Both the position numbers and the translations under genes were made by a program. From Mycobacterium sp. M26 (lineage in GTDB: Bacteria; Actinomycetota; Actinomycetes; Mycobacteriales; Mycobacteriaceae): 64,000 nt of DNA. Of this stretch, positions 17,274 to 26,022 are shown in pieces. The notes beneath the pieces were generated by a model. That model was not told the DNA's origin and did not search any database. It was given only the letters and a program-made list of their open reading frames with translations. The stretch covers positions 1,027,715-1,091,714 of the forward strand of contig NZ_LN929908.1 of assembly GCF_001494595.1 (NCBI RefSeq). Reading direction: 5' to 3'. Numbering within the stretch: position 1 is the stretch's first letter; every line of letters starts with the position of its first letter.

Positions 17274-18223
17274 GCTGTGACGCTACCGGTGAGGTGGAAG
17301 AACACCTCGTCCAAGGACGGTCTGCGCAACGAGATGTCGGCGAGTTCGACATCGAGCTGATCAACTCGGCGGAACACTTCGCTGAGGGTGGCAACCCCGT
17401 TGGGTGCCAACACCGAGACGGTGTTGGCGTCGTGGTCGACCTGGGCGTCCTGCAGGTCCGAAACGGCGTCGAAAACCTTGGACAGGTCGCCCGGATCAAC
17501 GGGACTCACCGTGCAGTAGCTGGATCCCACTCGGCGCTTCAAATCGTCGGCGGTGCCACTTGCCACAACCCGACCGTGATCGACGACGACGATCGAATCA
17601 CTGAGAACGTCGGCCTCTTCCAGATACTGGGTGGTGAGCAGCACGGTCACACCTTGCGTTGCCAACTCGGATACCAGGTCCCATACCGCCCGGCGACTGC
17701 GCGGGTCCAAACCGGTCGTCGGCTCGTCGAGGAAGAGCACCTTGGGGGGCACCACAAGCGCCGCGGCAATATCGATACGCCGCCGCATTCCACCGGAGTA
17801 GGTGAACACGCGACGGTCGGCGGCATGTGCCATGTCGAACTGTTCGATCAGGGCGTCGGCACGGGCGTGAGCGTCCCTGCGCCGCATTCCGTGCAGCCGG
17901 CCGAACATCACCAAGTTCTCGCGCCCGGTGAGTTGCCAATCCAGGGCCGCCTGCTGTCCCGTCATCCCGATACTCCCGCGAACCTGGGAGGCCTGTCGAA
18001 CGACGTCGTACCCGGCGACGACCGCATGGCCCGCAGTGGGCCGGATCAGCGTGGACAGAATCTTGATCGCTGTCGTCTTGCCGGCGCCGTTATGGCCCAG
18101 CAGTGCGCAGACTTTTCCCGTGTCGACCGAGAAGCTCACGTCCTGAAGCGCGTGTACTTGGCCCCCGTACGTCTTCGCTACCCCGTCAAGCTCGATCACG
18201 AATGCACACCATAGCGTGGGCAC
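17270..18223 (-). CDS. ABC transporter ATP-binding protein (DrrA-like)
   Basis: 317 residues from 18223; GTG 18199 (eight codons in, giving MIELDGVAKTYGG) is an equally likely start. Walker A GHNGAGKTT, Q-loop MTGQQAALDWQLTG, ABC signature YSGGMRRRID, Walker B VLFLDEPTTGLDP, and H-loop region LLTTQYLEEAD (Gln where many ABC proteins have His, as is usual for DrrA-type ATPases). A C-terminal domain of about 90 residues follows, typical of DrrA. It powers the two permeases. The gene lies downstream of the SDR epimerase and the acyltransferase genes on the same strand, consistent with one operon for sugar supply, acylation and export. Confidence 0.9.
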   Translation of the reverse strand: MPTLWCAFVIELDGVAKTYGGQVHALQDVSFSVDTGKVCALLGHNGAGKTTAIKILSTLIRPTAGHAVVAGYDVVRQASQVRGSIGMTGQQAALDWQLTGRENLVMFGRLHGMRRRDAHARADALIEQFDMAHAADRRVFTYSGGMRRRIDIAAALVVPPKVLFLDEPTTGLDPRSRRAVWDLVSELATQGVTVLLTTQYLEEADVLSDSIVVVDHGRVVASGTADDLKRRVGSSYCTVSPVDPGDLSKVFDAVSDLQDAQVDHDANTVSVLAPNGVATLSEVFRRVDQLDVELADISLRRPSLDEVFFHLTGSVTA

Positions 18224-18330
18224 AGTCGGTTCGGGCTATGTTGCGGCTCGTTCGCCGTAGGTGTGGATCTCATCGTCATGTTCTGTTTCCGACTCACTGA
18301 TGGATGTGGGGCATTGGCGGGCTGGACGGT

Positions 18331-19395
18331 CTATTGCGGCTGACTGCCGATCCAGTCGAGCAGCGACCGCATGCCGTCCTCGAGCGTCCACTTCGGCTGC
18401 CAGTCGAGTTCGGCCACGGTCGCCGACACGTCGCACCGCGCGGCACGCACATCACCGTCGCGGAACTTGCCGACCACGGCCGGTTCGGGCGCCCCGCAGA
18501 TGCCGGCGAGCGCCCGGGCCAGCTCATGGATGGTGGTCGGAACACCGGATCCGACGTCGACATAGCGGGCCGGTGCCGCCGGCTTGGCGATGGCGGCGAA
18601 CAAGGCGTCGACCACGTCATCGATGTAGACGAAGTCGCGCAGAATCCGGCCGTCCTCATAGACCTCGAGTGCCTGCTGCTGCCGCGACAGCCGGGCGAAG
18701 AGCGCCACGATTCCGGTGTAGGAGTTGGTCAGCGATTGGCCCGGCCCGTACACGTTCTGCAGGCGAAGAACGCTGAGCTTGGTGTCATGCGCGGCCGCCC
18801 ACGCTGCCAGGATGTGCTCCTGCGCAAGCTTGGTCGCGGCGTAGATATTGGTGGGCCGCGGTTCGGTGCGCGCAGCGCTGCTCGCCAACGGATGCGCAGG
18901 CGCTTTGGTCGGCCCCTGCGGGTCCCAGATGCCGGCTTCCAACTGAGCGTGGCTGCGGGGTGCCGGGTAGAACACGTCGGAGCCGGATTGCCAGGCGCCC
19001 TCCCCGTAGACGGCCCGCGACGACGCGAGCACGAGCTGATCGGGTACGTGCCCCGCGCGGCTCAGGGCATCCACCAGTTGGGTCGTCCCGACCACGTTGA
19101 CCGAGCCGTGCCGGGTAGCCGCCGATAGCGACTGTGCCGTCCCGGTCTCGGCCGCCAGATGCACGATCTGGGCGGGCCGGAACAACCGGAGCACGGCATC
19201 CACATCGGGACCGTGCGTGACATCCCCGGTGAACAACCGCACCGACGGCGGCAGTGTGATCGCCGCGTGCTCGCCATGCACCTGTGGGTGCAGGATGTCC
19301 ATCACGGCCACGTCGTAGCCGGCATCGACAAGGCGGCGGGCGAGTGCCGAGCCGATGAATCCCGCCCCGCCAGTAATCAGCACTGGTGTAGACAA
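18331..19395 (-). CDS. Extended SDR nucleotide-sugar epimerase, candidate dTDP-L-rhamnose 4-epimerase
   Basis: 354 residues from TTG 19395, with GGAGG 6 nt upstream deciding this unusual start. NAD motif VLITGGAGFIGSAL, catalytic region LASSRAVYGEGAW and NIYAATKLAQEH (Tyr-x3-Lys), then LRLQNVYGPGQS. The SSRAVYGEG form and the long insert with Pro/Ala-rich residues before the Tyr/Lys pair resemble dTDP-L-rhamnose 4-epimerases that make dTDP-6-deoxy-L-talose, the sugar found on allo-threonine of GPLs. This assignment rests on motif memory, so it is tentative; other dTDP/UDP-sugar 4-epimerisations are possible. It lies 106 bp upstream of the ABC ATPase gene and 67 bp downstream of an acyltransferase. 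Confidence 0.8.
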   Translation of the reverse strand: MSTPVLITGGAGFIGSALARRLVDAGYDVAVMDILHPQVHGEHAAITLPPSVRLFTGDVTHGPDVDAVLRLFRPAQIVHLAAETGTAQSLSAATRHGSVNVVGTTQLVDALSRAGHVPDQLVLASSRAVYGEGAWQSGSDVFYPAPRSHAQLEAGIWDPQGPTKAPAHPLASSAARTEPRPTNIYAATKLAQEHILAAWAAAHDTKLSVLRLQNVYGPGQSLTNSYTGIVALFARLSRQQQALEVYEDGRILRDFVYIDDVVDALFAAIAKPAAPARYVDVGSGVPTTIHELARALAGICGAPEPAVVGKFRDGDVRAARCDVSATVAELDWQPKWTLEDGMRSLLDWIGSQPQ

Positions 19396-19462
19396 AGCCG
19401 ACCTCCGGTCGTCTCGTGGGGCCGGTCACCCCGTTGGTCGTAGTGCGAGGGCGTCCGGGCCG

Positions 19463-21649
19463 TCACCGTTGTGCGAGCGCGCGATCAGCCAACGCTCCAA
19501 TGACGGGTGCCAGTATTCGGGAGTATTGGTATGTCAGGTGGCTTTGGTCAAGGTAGACCAACGTATTGCCGACGATGACGGGGCATCGTTGCTTCGTGCA
19601 GAAGAGGTCGGTGAGATCGGCGTACTGCCCGTCACTTGCCGCGGTAGCTGCGGCCTCGGCCGCAATGCCCTCTCGGTTCACAGCCTTGGATATCGGAGGC
19701 GAGCACGACGTCGCATCGTCGAGGTGCAGCGTGAGGCAGTCCGGTACCGCGGACTGCGGATCCGGAATCGGCCCGAGGACCAGAACTTGCGCACCGGTAT
19801 CGCGAAGTTGACGCACGAGCCGGGCGACGCTGTCGACCCACGCCGATTCGTACGACGTGTAGCCGACGCCCCAGCCATATCGGACACCGTAACGCCGCAT
19901 CACGCTGAGCACGATCAGCGTCGGCCGCTCTGCCTGAAGTCTTGCAATGACCCCATCGCGCCACTGCCCGCACTCGGTGTAGTCCCGGCCGAGTACGGGA
20001 TTGAGGGTGGGCAGATCCAGCATCGGGCAGCTGACCTTTGTCATGGTCTCCAGCCGCCACTTTCGACGTCCGGCGAGGTCTTGAAAGGCCGAGTCCCACA
20101 TCGCGGCATTGGAATCGCCTACCAGGGCCACTGTGCTACCCGAGGCGGCGTCGCCAGTGGCACATTCCGGCTGTGCGACTTCGAAAAACGTGCGAATGCA
20201 ACCATCCAGAGCCCTCGGGTTGTCCGAGGTCAGGTTTGCCAGGGGCGGCGCGAGATTCGACGGGACGGCCTGAAGATCGACCGAGGCCGCCACCGCCGCC
20301 TCTACTTGGGCGAACGCCTGCCGCACCGCGCGGTCATAGGCCTCGATGGGTGAGCCCGCTGGGACAGGTTCGGTAACCACCGCTAGCGGTTGGCCCGGGG
20401 TGCCGCGACCGACGGGGTCGGGAACATGAAGGACGAGCCCTACCGCGACGGCCAGTGCCGTCGCAGCGCCACCCAACGCCAGACTGCGCCCTGCAGAGTT
20501 TCGTATCGGTGCTGCGAACCGCAGGGGGTTTTCGATGATGCGCGTCGTGAGGACAGCGAGCCCGACCGACAGTGCGATACCGGCCAGGGCCAACAACAGG
20601 GTATGTCCGGTGACGGGCGCGATCGCCCACAGAGCCATCAGAAGTACCGGCCAGTGCCACAGATACAGGGAGTAGGAGATCCGCCCAATCGCACGCATCG
20701 GTGCCAGTCCCAGGACGCTGCCGCAGCCTCGGTTCGGCAGTCCGCAGCCGGCTCCGATCACCAGTGCCGCACCGAGGGTCGGGAGCAGAGCCGCGGTCCC
20801 CGGATAGTGGGTGGTCGGGCCGAGCGAGACGCAGGCTAGGACGATCATTCCGAGCCCGGACCATCCGGCCACTGAGAGCACCGCTGTCGAAAGCCGTTGC
20901 CAGTGGGCGGCGGTCAGGGCCACCAACCCGCCGACGGCGAGCTGCCATGCCCGCGTCGGTAGAGAGAAGAACGCCACCGGCGGTGCCCAATGCGTGGCCG
21001 CGATCGACAACGCGAATGAGGTGACGGCAAGCGCGAGCAGAACCGACAGATAGGGACGTTTCGAGGCAGTAGCCGCCGTCTTGTTGCTGCGGCGGATTGT
21101 CCGGATGGACCATGCGGTACCCAGAATGAGCGCCGGCCAGATCAGATAGAACTGTTCCTCGACACCCAACGACCAGTAGTGCTGGAAAGGCGACGGCGGC
21201 GCGTTGGATGCCAGGTAGTCGACGTCTTGGAATGCGAAGCGGTAGTTGCTCACATAGAGGGCGCTGTAGATCCCGTCGGTGAGGACGGTCCGAGCGTGTA
21301 GCGGGGGCAAGAGAAGCGCCGCCAGGACCATGGTGACGATGCCGACGAAAGCAGAGGCGGGCAGCAACCGGCGGGCGCGGGCGCCGTAGAAGTTGGCCAA
21401 CCGGACCCTGCCCGACGCGTGGACTTCGCGCCACAGAATCCGGGTGATCAAGAAGCCGGAGATGACGAAAAAGACGTCGACTCCGACGTAACCACCGCCA
21501 ATCCCAGGTATCTGGGCGTGAAACAGAACGACCGCTGTGACGGCGACAGCTCGCAGGCCCTCGATGTCGGGGCGGAAGCCGGACTCGATCGATTGCTGCT
21601 TGTGCAGGTCGCCGGCAGGGCTAACGCTGTCGGCTTTGCGCAAGATCAC
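19463..21649 (-). CDS. Acyltransferase-3 (OafA-like) with C-terminal SGNH domain, copy 1
   Basis: 728 residues from GTG 21649. The N-terminal ~400 residues are the acyltransferase-3 membrane domain: FRPDIEGLRAVAV at residue 26, LFHA, YVGVDVFFVISGFLITRIL, ARRLLPAS, SLGVEEQFYLIWP, SLYLWHWP, about ten membrane helices. A linker of about 100 residues leads to an extracytoplasmic SGNH domain with GDSNAAMW near residue 510 and the DxxH pair (DQSHLTYQYSR) near residue 698. The Asn after GDS replaces the His seen in the other three copies. Such proteins O-acylate surface sugars (O-antigen, peptidoglycan, glycolipids). It is the last of four tandem paralogues, just upstream of the epimerase and exporter genes, so it probably acylates the glycopeptidolipid sugars. 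Confidence 0.87.
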   Translation of the reverse strand: MILRKADSVSPAGDLHKQQSIESGFRPDIEGLRAVAVTAVVLFHAQIPGIGGGYVGVDVFFVISGFLITRILWREVHASGRVRLANFYGARARRLLPASAFVGIVTMVLAALLLPPLHARTVLTDGIYSALYVSNYRFAFQDVDYLASNAPPSPFQHYWSLGVEEQFYLIWPALILGTAWSIRTIRRSNKTAATASKRPYLSVLLALAVTSFALSIAATHWAPPVAFFSLPTRAWQLAVGGLVALTAAHWQRLSTAVLSVAGWSGLGMIVLACVSLGPTTHYPGTAALLPTLGAALVIGAGCGLPNRGCGSVLGLAPMRAIGRISYSLYLWHWPVLLMALWAIAPVTGHTLLLALAGIALSVGLAVLTTRIIENPLRFAAPIRNSAGRSLALGGAATALAVAVGLVLHVPDPVGRGTPGQPLAVVTEPVPAGSPIEAYDRAVRQAFAQVEAAVAASVDLQAVPSNLAPPLANLTSDNPRALDGCIRTFFEVAQPECATGDAASGSTVALVGDSNAAMWDSAFQDLAGRRKWRLETMTKVSCPMLDLPTLNPVLGRDYTECGQWRDGVIARLQAERPTLIVLSVMRRYGVRYGWGVGYTSYESAWVDSVARLVRQLRDTGAQVLVLGPIPDPQSAVPDCLTLHLDDATSCSPPISKAVNREGIAAEAAATAASDGQYADLTDLFCTKQRCPVIVGNTLVYLDQSHLTYQYSRILAPVIGALADRALAQR

Positions 21650-21674
21650 CTACTTGATAGAAGAGTCGTCCGTC

Positions 21675-21691
21675 GAGTCGAGGCATTCTTA
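21675..21691 (-). promoter_or_regulatory. Conserved leader box before acyltransferase copy 1
   Basis: On the minus strand this reads TAAGAATGCCTCGACTC. The 13-nt core AATGCCTCGACTC is identical at 25965-25977 and 28244-28256, each 25-32 nt upstream of an acyltransferase start. Here it is 25 nt from GTG 21649. Confidence 0.5.
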
Positions 21692-21758
21692 CATTCGCGC
21701 GCGTTAATTAGGGTGGCTTTCGAAATCCAGATCACGCGTTCGAATCGCGAGCATCCCG

Positions 21759-23924
21759 TCACGCCGCAGCCATCGCCCGGTCAGCAAGTGCTGCCATCAC
21801 AGGTGCCAACGTCCGGGAGTATTCGACTGTCAGGTGGTTCCAGTCGAAGTACACCAGCGTGTTGCCGATGATCACTGGGCAGCGACTGTCGGTGCAGAAC
21901 AAGTCGGTGAGGTCCGAGTAGTAGCCGCCGCCGAACTCGGTTGCGGCAGCCTCGCGTGAGATGCCCAGTTGATTGACCGCAGTCGAGCGTGACGGCGCGC
22001 ATGCTGTCGCGTCATCGAGATGCGAGGACAGGCAGATCGGCACGACCGATTGTGGATCTGGGATTGGCCCGAGCACCAATACCTGCGCACCTCCGGCGCG
22101 CAGTTGCTGCACGAGGCGGGTGAGGCTCGCGAGCCACGCTGGGCCGTAGGCCGGTGTATTCGAGAGAAAGTTGCCCGATCCGTAGCCCCTCCACATGCTG
22201 ACCACAACCAGCCGCGGATGCGATTCCTGTAACTGGGCCATCGCTTTACTGCGCCAGTCGTCACACTCGCTGTACTCGCGGTGGAGTTGGGGGTTGGTGA
22301 CGGGCACGTCTATCACTGGGCAGCCGGCCATACCCACAAACTGCAACCGCCAGTGCCGCTCCTCGGCGACTGTCTGGAACGCCGGATGCCACATCGCTGC
22401 GTGTGAGTCGCCAACCAGAGCCACCGTTGTGGTCGAGGCGGTGTCTCCAGCTACGCAGTCAGGCAGCTTGCCACGGCTGAAGGCCAGCCGCAGACAGCCG
22501 TCGAGGTGCGTGGCCTTGTCTTCGGCTGCCGCCTCCGCCAGTGGAGGTTCGAGGTTCGATGGAACGGCCGTGAGGTCAGCTGATGCCTCCACCGCAGCCT
22601 GCACTTGGGTGAATGCGTTCTGGACTGCCGCATCAGCCGTCGAGATTCCCGAGGCGGCCGAGGCCGGCATCGTAGTGATTCTGAGCGTGGCGGCCGGCGA
22701 ACCGGCCCCAACTGGCTTCGGGACGACGAGGGCGACCGCAAGACACACAGCTACCGCAACTGCGGTCGCCGCACCTCCGAGTAACAGACTCCGCCGTGGA
22801 GACTCTCGTATCCGAGGTGCGAAGCGCAGCGGGCTCTCGATGAAGCGCCACGTCAAGACAGCCAGCCCGGCGGACAGGAGCGCGGCGGCGAGCCTGGCGG
22901 CAAGCCCCAACGGCTGACCAAGCGCCACGGGGGCCAGCAGCAGTATCGGCCAGTGCCAGAGGTACCAAGAGTAGGAGATTCGACCGATTGCACGCATCGG
23001 CGCCAAGCTCAGGAGCCGGCCGCACCCGCGCGTCGGTATCGCGCAACCGGCGCCGATGACCAGTGCTGTGCCTAGCGTAGGCAGCAGTGCCGCGGTCCCA
23101 GGATATAGGGTCGTCGGACTGAATAGGTTGCAGGCCAAGATGATTGAACCCACACCGCCGAACCCGGCCAACGCCGCGATCCGCGGTGACAGGCGTCGCC
23201 ACTGATCGGCGGTGAGGGCTATGAGTCCGCCGACAGCCAACTGCCAGGCGCGCGTGGGCAAGGAGAAGAACGCCACAAATGGGGCCCAATGGCAAACCGC
23301 CAGGGATAGTGCGAACGAGATGGCCGCGACTAGCGCCAGGACCAATAGATATGGACGTTGCGTCGGCGCACGGACGGCCTTGCGTCGACTGAGGCGCCGA
23401 ATTCCCCACGCCGTCAGGATAATTAGCGCCGGCCACACCAGGTAGAACTGCTCCTCGACGCCCAACGACCAGAATTGCTGGAACGGCGACGGAGGCAGGA
23501 ATGGCGCGGAGTAATCGACGCCTTGCATGATGAACCAGTAGTTGCTGACATAGAGTGCGCTGGCGATGCCGTCAGCAGCGACGGTCGGAATCTGCAACGG
23601 CGCCAAGAGGACAACACTGGCGATCATGGTGGCAACGCCGACCATGGCCGACGCCGGTAGCAGACGACGCGCCCGCGCCCCGTAGAAGCGACGTAGCCCT
23701 ACGGTCCCGGATGTCCTCACCTCCCGCCATAGCAGGCCGGTGATCAAGAAACCGGAGATGACGAAGAAGACGTCTACGCCGATGTAACCGCCGTCGAGCC
23801 CAGGTACCTCGGCGTGGAACAGCACAACGGCCAGCACGGCGACGGCGCGCAGCCCCTCGATATCCGGGCGGAATTGCTTCTGGCCCGAGTTCTCCCCGGC
23901 TACTTGGGCGGCCAGGCCCGGCAC
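21759..23924 (-). CDS. Acyltransferase-3 (OafA-like) with C-terminal SGNH domain, copy 2
   Basis: 721 residues from GTG 23924, one base after the stop of copy 3 (TGAcGTG), so translation is coupled to it; accordingly it lacks its own leader box. Same domain order as the other copies: FRPDIEGLRAVAVLAVVLFHA at residues 18-38, YIGVDVFFVISGFLITGLLW, SLGVEEQFYLVWP, SYSWYLWHWP, then a linker and the SGNH domain with GDSHAAMW near residue 504 and DWNHLTVEYSR near residue 692. Predicted membrane O-acyltransferase for surface glycolipid sugars. Which acyl group and which hydroxyl are unknown; four different copies suggest four positions or acyl types. Confidence 0.87.
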   Translation of the reverse strand: MPGLAAQVAGENSGQKQFRPDIEGLRAVAVLAVVLFHAEVPGLDGGYIGVDVFFVISGFLITGLLWREVRTSGTVGLRRFYGARARRLLPASAMVGVATMIASVVLLAPLQIPTVAADGIASALYVSNYWFIMQGVDYSAPFLPPSPFQQFWSLGVEEQFYLVWPALIILTAWGIRRLSRRKAVRAPTQRPYLLVLALVAAISFALSLAVCHWAPFVAFFSLPTRAWQLAVGGLIALTADQWRRLSPRIAALAGFGGVGSIILACNLFSPTTLYPGTAALLPTLGTALVIGAGCAIPTRGCGRLLSLAPMRAIGRISYSWYLWHWPILLLAPVALGQPLGLAARLAAALLSAGLAVLTWRFIESPLRFAPRIRESPRRSLLLGGAATAVAVAVCLAVALVVPKPVGAGSPAATLRITTMPASAASGISTADAAVQNAFTQVQAAVEASADLTAVPSNLEPPLAEAAAEDKATHLDGCLRLAFSRGKLPDCVAGDTASTTTVALVGDSHAAMWHPAFQTVAEERHWRLQFVGMAGCPVIDVPVTNPQLHREYSECDDWRSKAMAQLQESHPRLVVVSMWRGYGSGNFLSNTPAYGPAWLASLTRLVQQLRAGGAQVLVLGPIPDPQSVVPICLSSHLDDATACAPSRSTAVNQLGISREAAATEFGGGYYSDLTDLFCTDSRCPVIIGNTLVYFDWNHLTVEYSRTLAPVMAALADRAMAAA

Positions 23925-23925
23925 G

Positions 23926-25932
23926 TCAGTCGCCTGCCATCGCGCGATCGGTCAGCGCCCCGAGCACCGGCGCCAACACCCTCGAGTACTGCAACGTCAG
24001 ATGGCTGACATCCAGGTAGACCAAGGTGTTGCCGACGATGACGGGACAGGTTTGCGGGGTGCAGAAGAAGTCACTGAGGTCGGCGTACTGCCCGCCGTTG
24101 CCGGTAGTGGCGTTGGCTTCGGCAGTGATACCGGCCTGCTCGACGGCCTTGGCGCGCGACAGCGCGCAGGCCGCCGCGTTGTCGAGATGCCCGGAGATGC
24201 AGATCGGTACGTTGGCGTGTGGTGCGGGAATCGGGCCGAGCACCAACACCTGGGAACCAGTGGCGCGCAGATCCTTCACCAGCCGGCCCACGCTCTCGAT
24301 CCACGCGCTGTTGTAGCCGGTGAAACCCGTCATCGTCTCGTCGATCCCGTAGCCGCGCCACACACTGACCACGACGAGCTTCGGACGTTCGGCCTTCAGC
24401 CGGGCCATCACCCCGTCGCGCCAGCGCTGACAGTGCTGGAGGGCTTCGATCATGCGGCGGAAGTGGCCGTCGACATGGATATCGAGGATCGGGCAGGCTT
24501 CCTTGGCCATCAGTTCCAGCCGCCACCCCCGCTGGGTGGCGATCTCCCGCAGCGCGGGGGTCCACATCGCGGCGTGCGAGTCGCCGACCAGAGCCACTCG
24601 AGTCGACGAGGAGGTATCGCCCATCGCACACGCCGGCTGCCCATCCTGATACGGCGTCAGCACACAACCGCCGTAGGTGTAGTCACCCTGCTCGGCAGCC
24701 AAATTGTTCAGTGGTGGGAGCCCGAGTCCGGTGACGACGGCCAGGATGGTGGCGATGGCACCCAATGCCAGGCTGCGCCAAGCGGATTGGCGAATTTTGG
24801 GGGCGAAGCGCAGCGGGTTTTCCAGGTAGCGCAGGGTGAGCCAGGCCAGCCCGGCTGACAGCAGTGCGGCGGTGATGCGGGCACCCAGTCCCAGGGGGTG
24901 GCCCAGCAGGGCCGGTGCGAGTACCAGGACCGGCCAGTGCCACAGGTACCAGGAGTAGGAGATCCGGCCGAGGGCGCGCATCGGTGCGGTGCCCAGCAGT
25001 CGCCCGCAGCCCTCGTTGGGGGTGGCGCAGCCGGCGCCGATGACCAGGGCCGCGCCCAGGGTGGGCAGCAGCGCGGCGGTGCCGGGGAACGGCGTGGTCG
25101 GGGTGTACCAGAAGCAGGCCACCACGATCATGACCAGTCCGGACCAGCCGGTGAGTGCGGCGGTGCGGGCGGAAAGTCGTTGCCAGGCAGGGACAGTCAG
25201 GGCCAGCAGTCCACCGGCGGCCAGCTGCCAGGCGCGGGTGGGCAGGGAGAAGAACGCTGCGGCGGGCACGACGTAGGTGATCACCAGCGACAGGGCGAAC
25301 GAGGCGGCGCCGACCAGTGCCAGCACCACCAGGTAGGGGCGGCGTGACGCCGCGACCGGTGCGGTCTTGTCGCGCCGGAACCGGCGGATCACCCAGGCGG
25401 TGCCCAGCACCAGGGGCGCCCAGACCAGATAGAACTGCTCTTCGACGCTCAGTGACCAGTAGTGCAGGAACGGCGAGGGCGTCAGAAGGTCGGAGAAGTA
25501 ATTGACGTTGTCGAGGATGAACCAGTAGTTGCCGACGTAGAGGGCGCTGGCGATGCCGTCGTAGAGGACGGTGGGCACGCGTAACGGGGGCAGCAGTAGT
25601 AGCGCGGCGATCATGGTGACGATGCCGACGAACGCCGAGGCGGGCAGCAGTCGGCGGGCGCGGGCGCCGTAGAAGGAGCGTAGTTTGACCGTGCCGGTGG
25701 AACTGGCCTCGCGCCACAGCAGACCGGTGATCAGGAAGCCGGAGATGACGAAGAAGACGTCGACGCCGACATAGCCGCCACCGATACCGGGAATCGAGGC
25801 GTGGAACAACACCACGCCCAGGACCGCGACCGCGCGCAGTCCCTCGATATCCGGGCGGAACCCCGTCGATGCCGAACGCCGGTCGGGGACTCCCTGTACA
25901 GAGTCGACGCTATTGGCCTGGCGCACGCTCAC
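23926..25932 (-). CDS. Acyltransferase-3 (OafA-like) with C-terminal SGNH domain, copy 3 (short linker)
   Basis: About 668 residues from GTG 25932, chosen because the sequence following it (VSVRQANSV) aligns with the starts of copies 1 and 4; ATG 25950 would add six residues. Membrane domain as in the other copies (FRPDIEGLRAV, YVGVDVFFVISGFLITGLLW, SYSWYLWHWPVL). The linker between the last helix and the SGNH domain is some 50-60 residues shorter: the stretch with the QAFAQVQAAV and VPSNLxPPLA blocks of the others is missing, while GDSHAAMW and DVSHLTLQYSR are intact. Membrane O-acyltransferase; the loss may change the reach of the SGNH domain. Confidence 0.87.
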   Translation of the reverse strand: MSVRQANSVDSVQGVPDRRSASTGFRPDIEGLRAVAVLGVVLFHASIPGIGGGYVGVDVFFVISGFLITGLLWREASSTGTVKLRSFYGARARRLLPASAFVGIVTMIAALLLLPPLRVPTVLYDGIASALYVGNYWFILDNVNYFSDLLTPSPFLHYWSLSVEEQFYLVWAPLVLGTAWVIRRFRRDKTAPVAASRRPYLVVLALVGAASFALSLVITYVVPAAAFFSLPTRAWQLAAGGLLALTVPAWQRLSARTAALTGWSGLVMIVVACFWYTPTTPFPGTAALLPTLGAALVIGAGCATPNEGCGRLLGTAPMRALGRISYSWYLWHWPVLVLAPALLGHPLGLGARITAALLSAGLAWLTLRYLENPLRFAPKIRQSAWRSLALGAIATILAVVTGLGLPPLNNLAAEQGDYTYGGCVLTPYQDGQPACAMGDTSSSTRVALVGDSHAAMWTPALREIATQRGWRLELMAKEACPILDIHVDGHFRRMIEALQHCQRWRDGVMARLKAERPKLVVVSVWRGYGIDETMTGFTGYNSAWIESVGRLVKDLRATGSQVLVLGPIPAPHANVPICISGHLDNAAACALSRAKAVEQAGITAEANATTGNGGQYADLSDFFCTPQTCPVIVGNTLVYLDVSHLTLQYSRVLAPVLGALTDRAMAGD

Positions 25933-25964
25933 CCATCTGGTCTTCACCACACGACCCGATCACC

Positions 25965-25981
25965 GAGTCGAGGCATTCTTG
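25965..25981 (-). promoter_or_regulatory. Conserved leader box before acyltransferase copy 3
   Basis: Minus-strand CAAGAATGCCTCGACTC, sharing 17 consecutive bases (AAGAATGCCTCGACTCG) with the box before copy 1. It lies 32 nt upstream of GTG 25932. The ATG inside it opens an 11-codon frame that stops before the acyltransferase start. Confidence 0.5.
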
Positions 25982-26022
25982 CACCGAGCCGGATTCGGCG
26001 CGCTGCGTTTCGGGACCGCACG

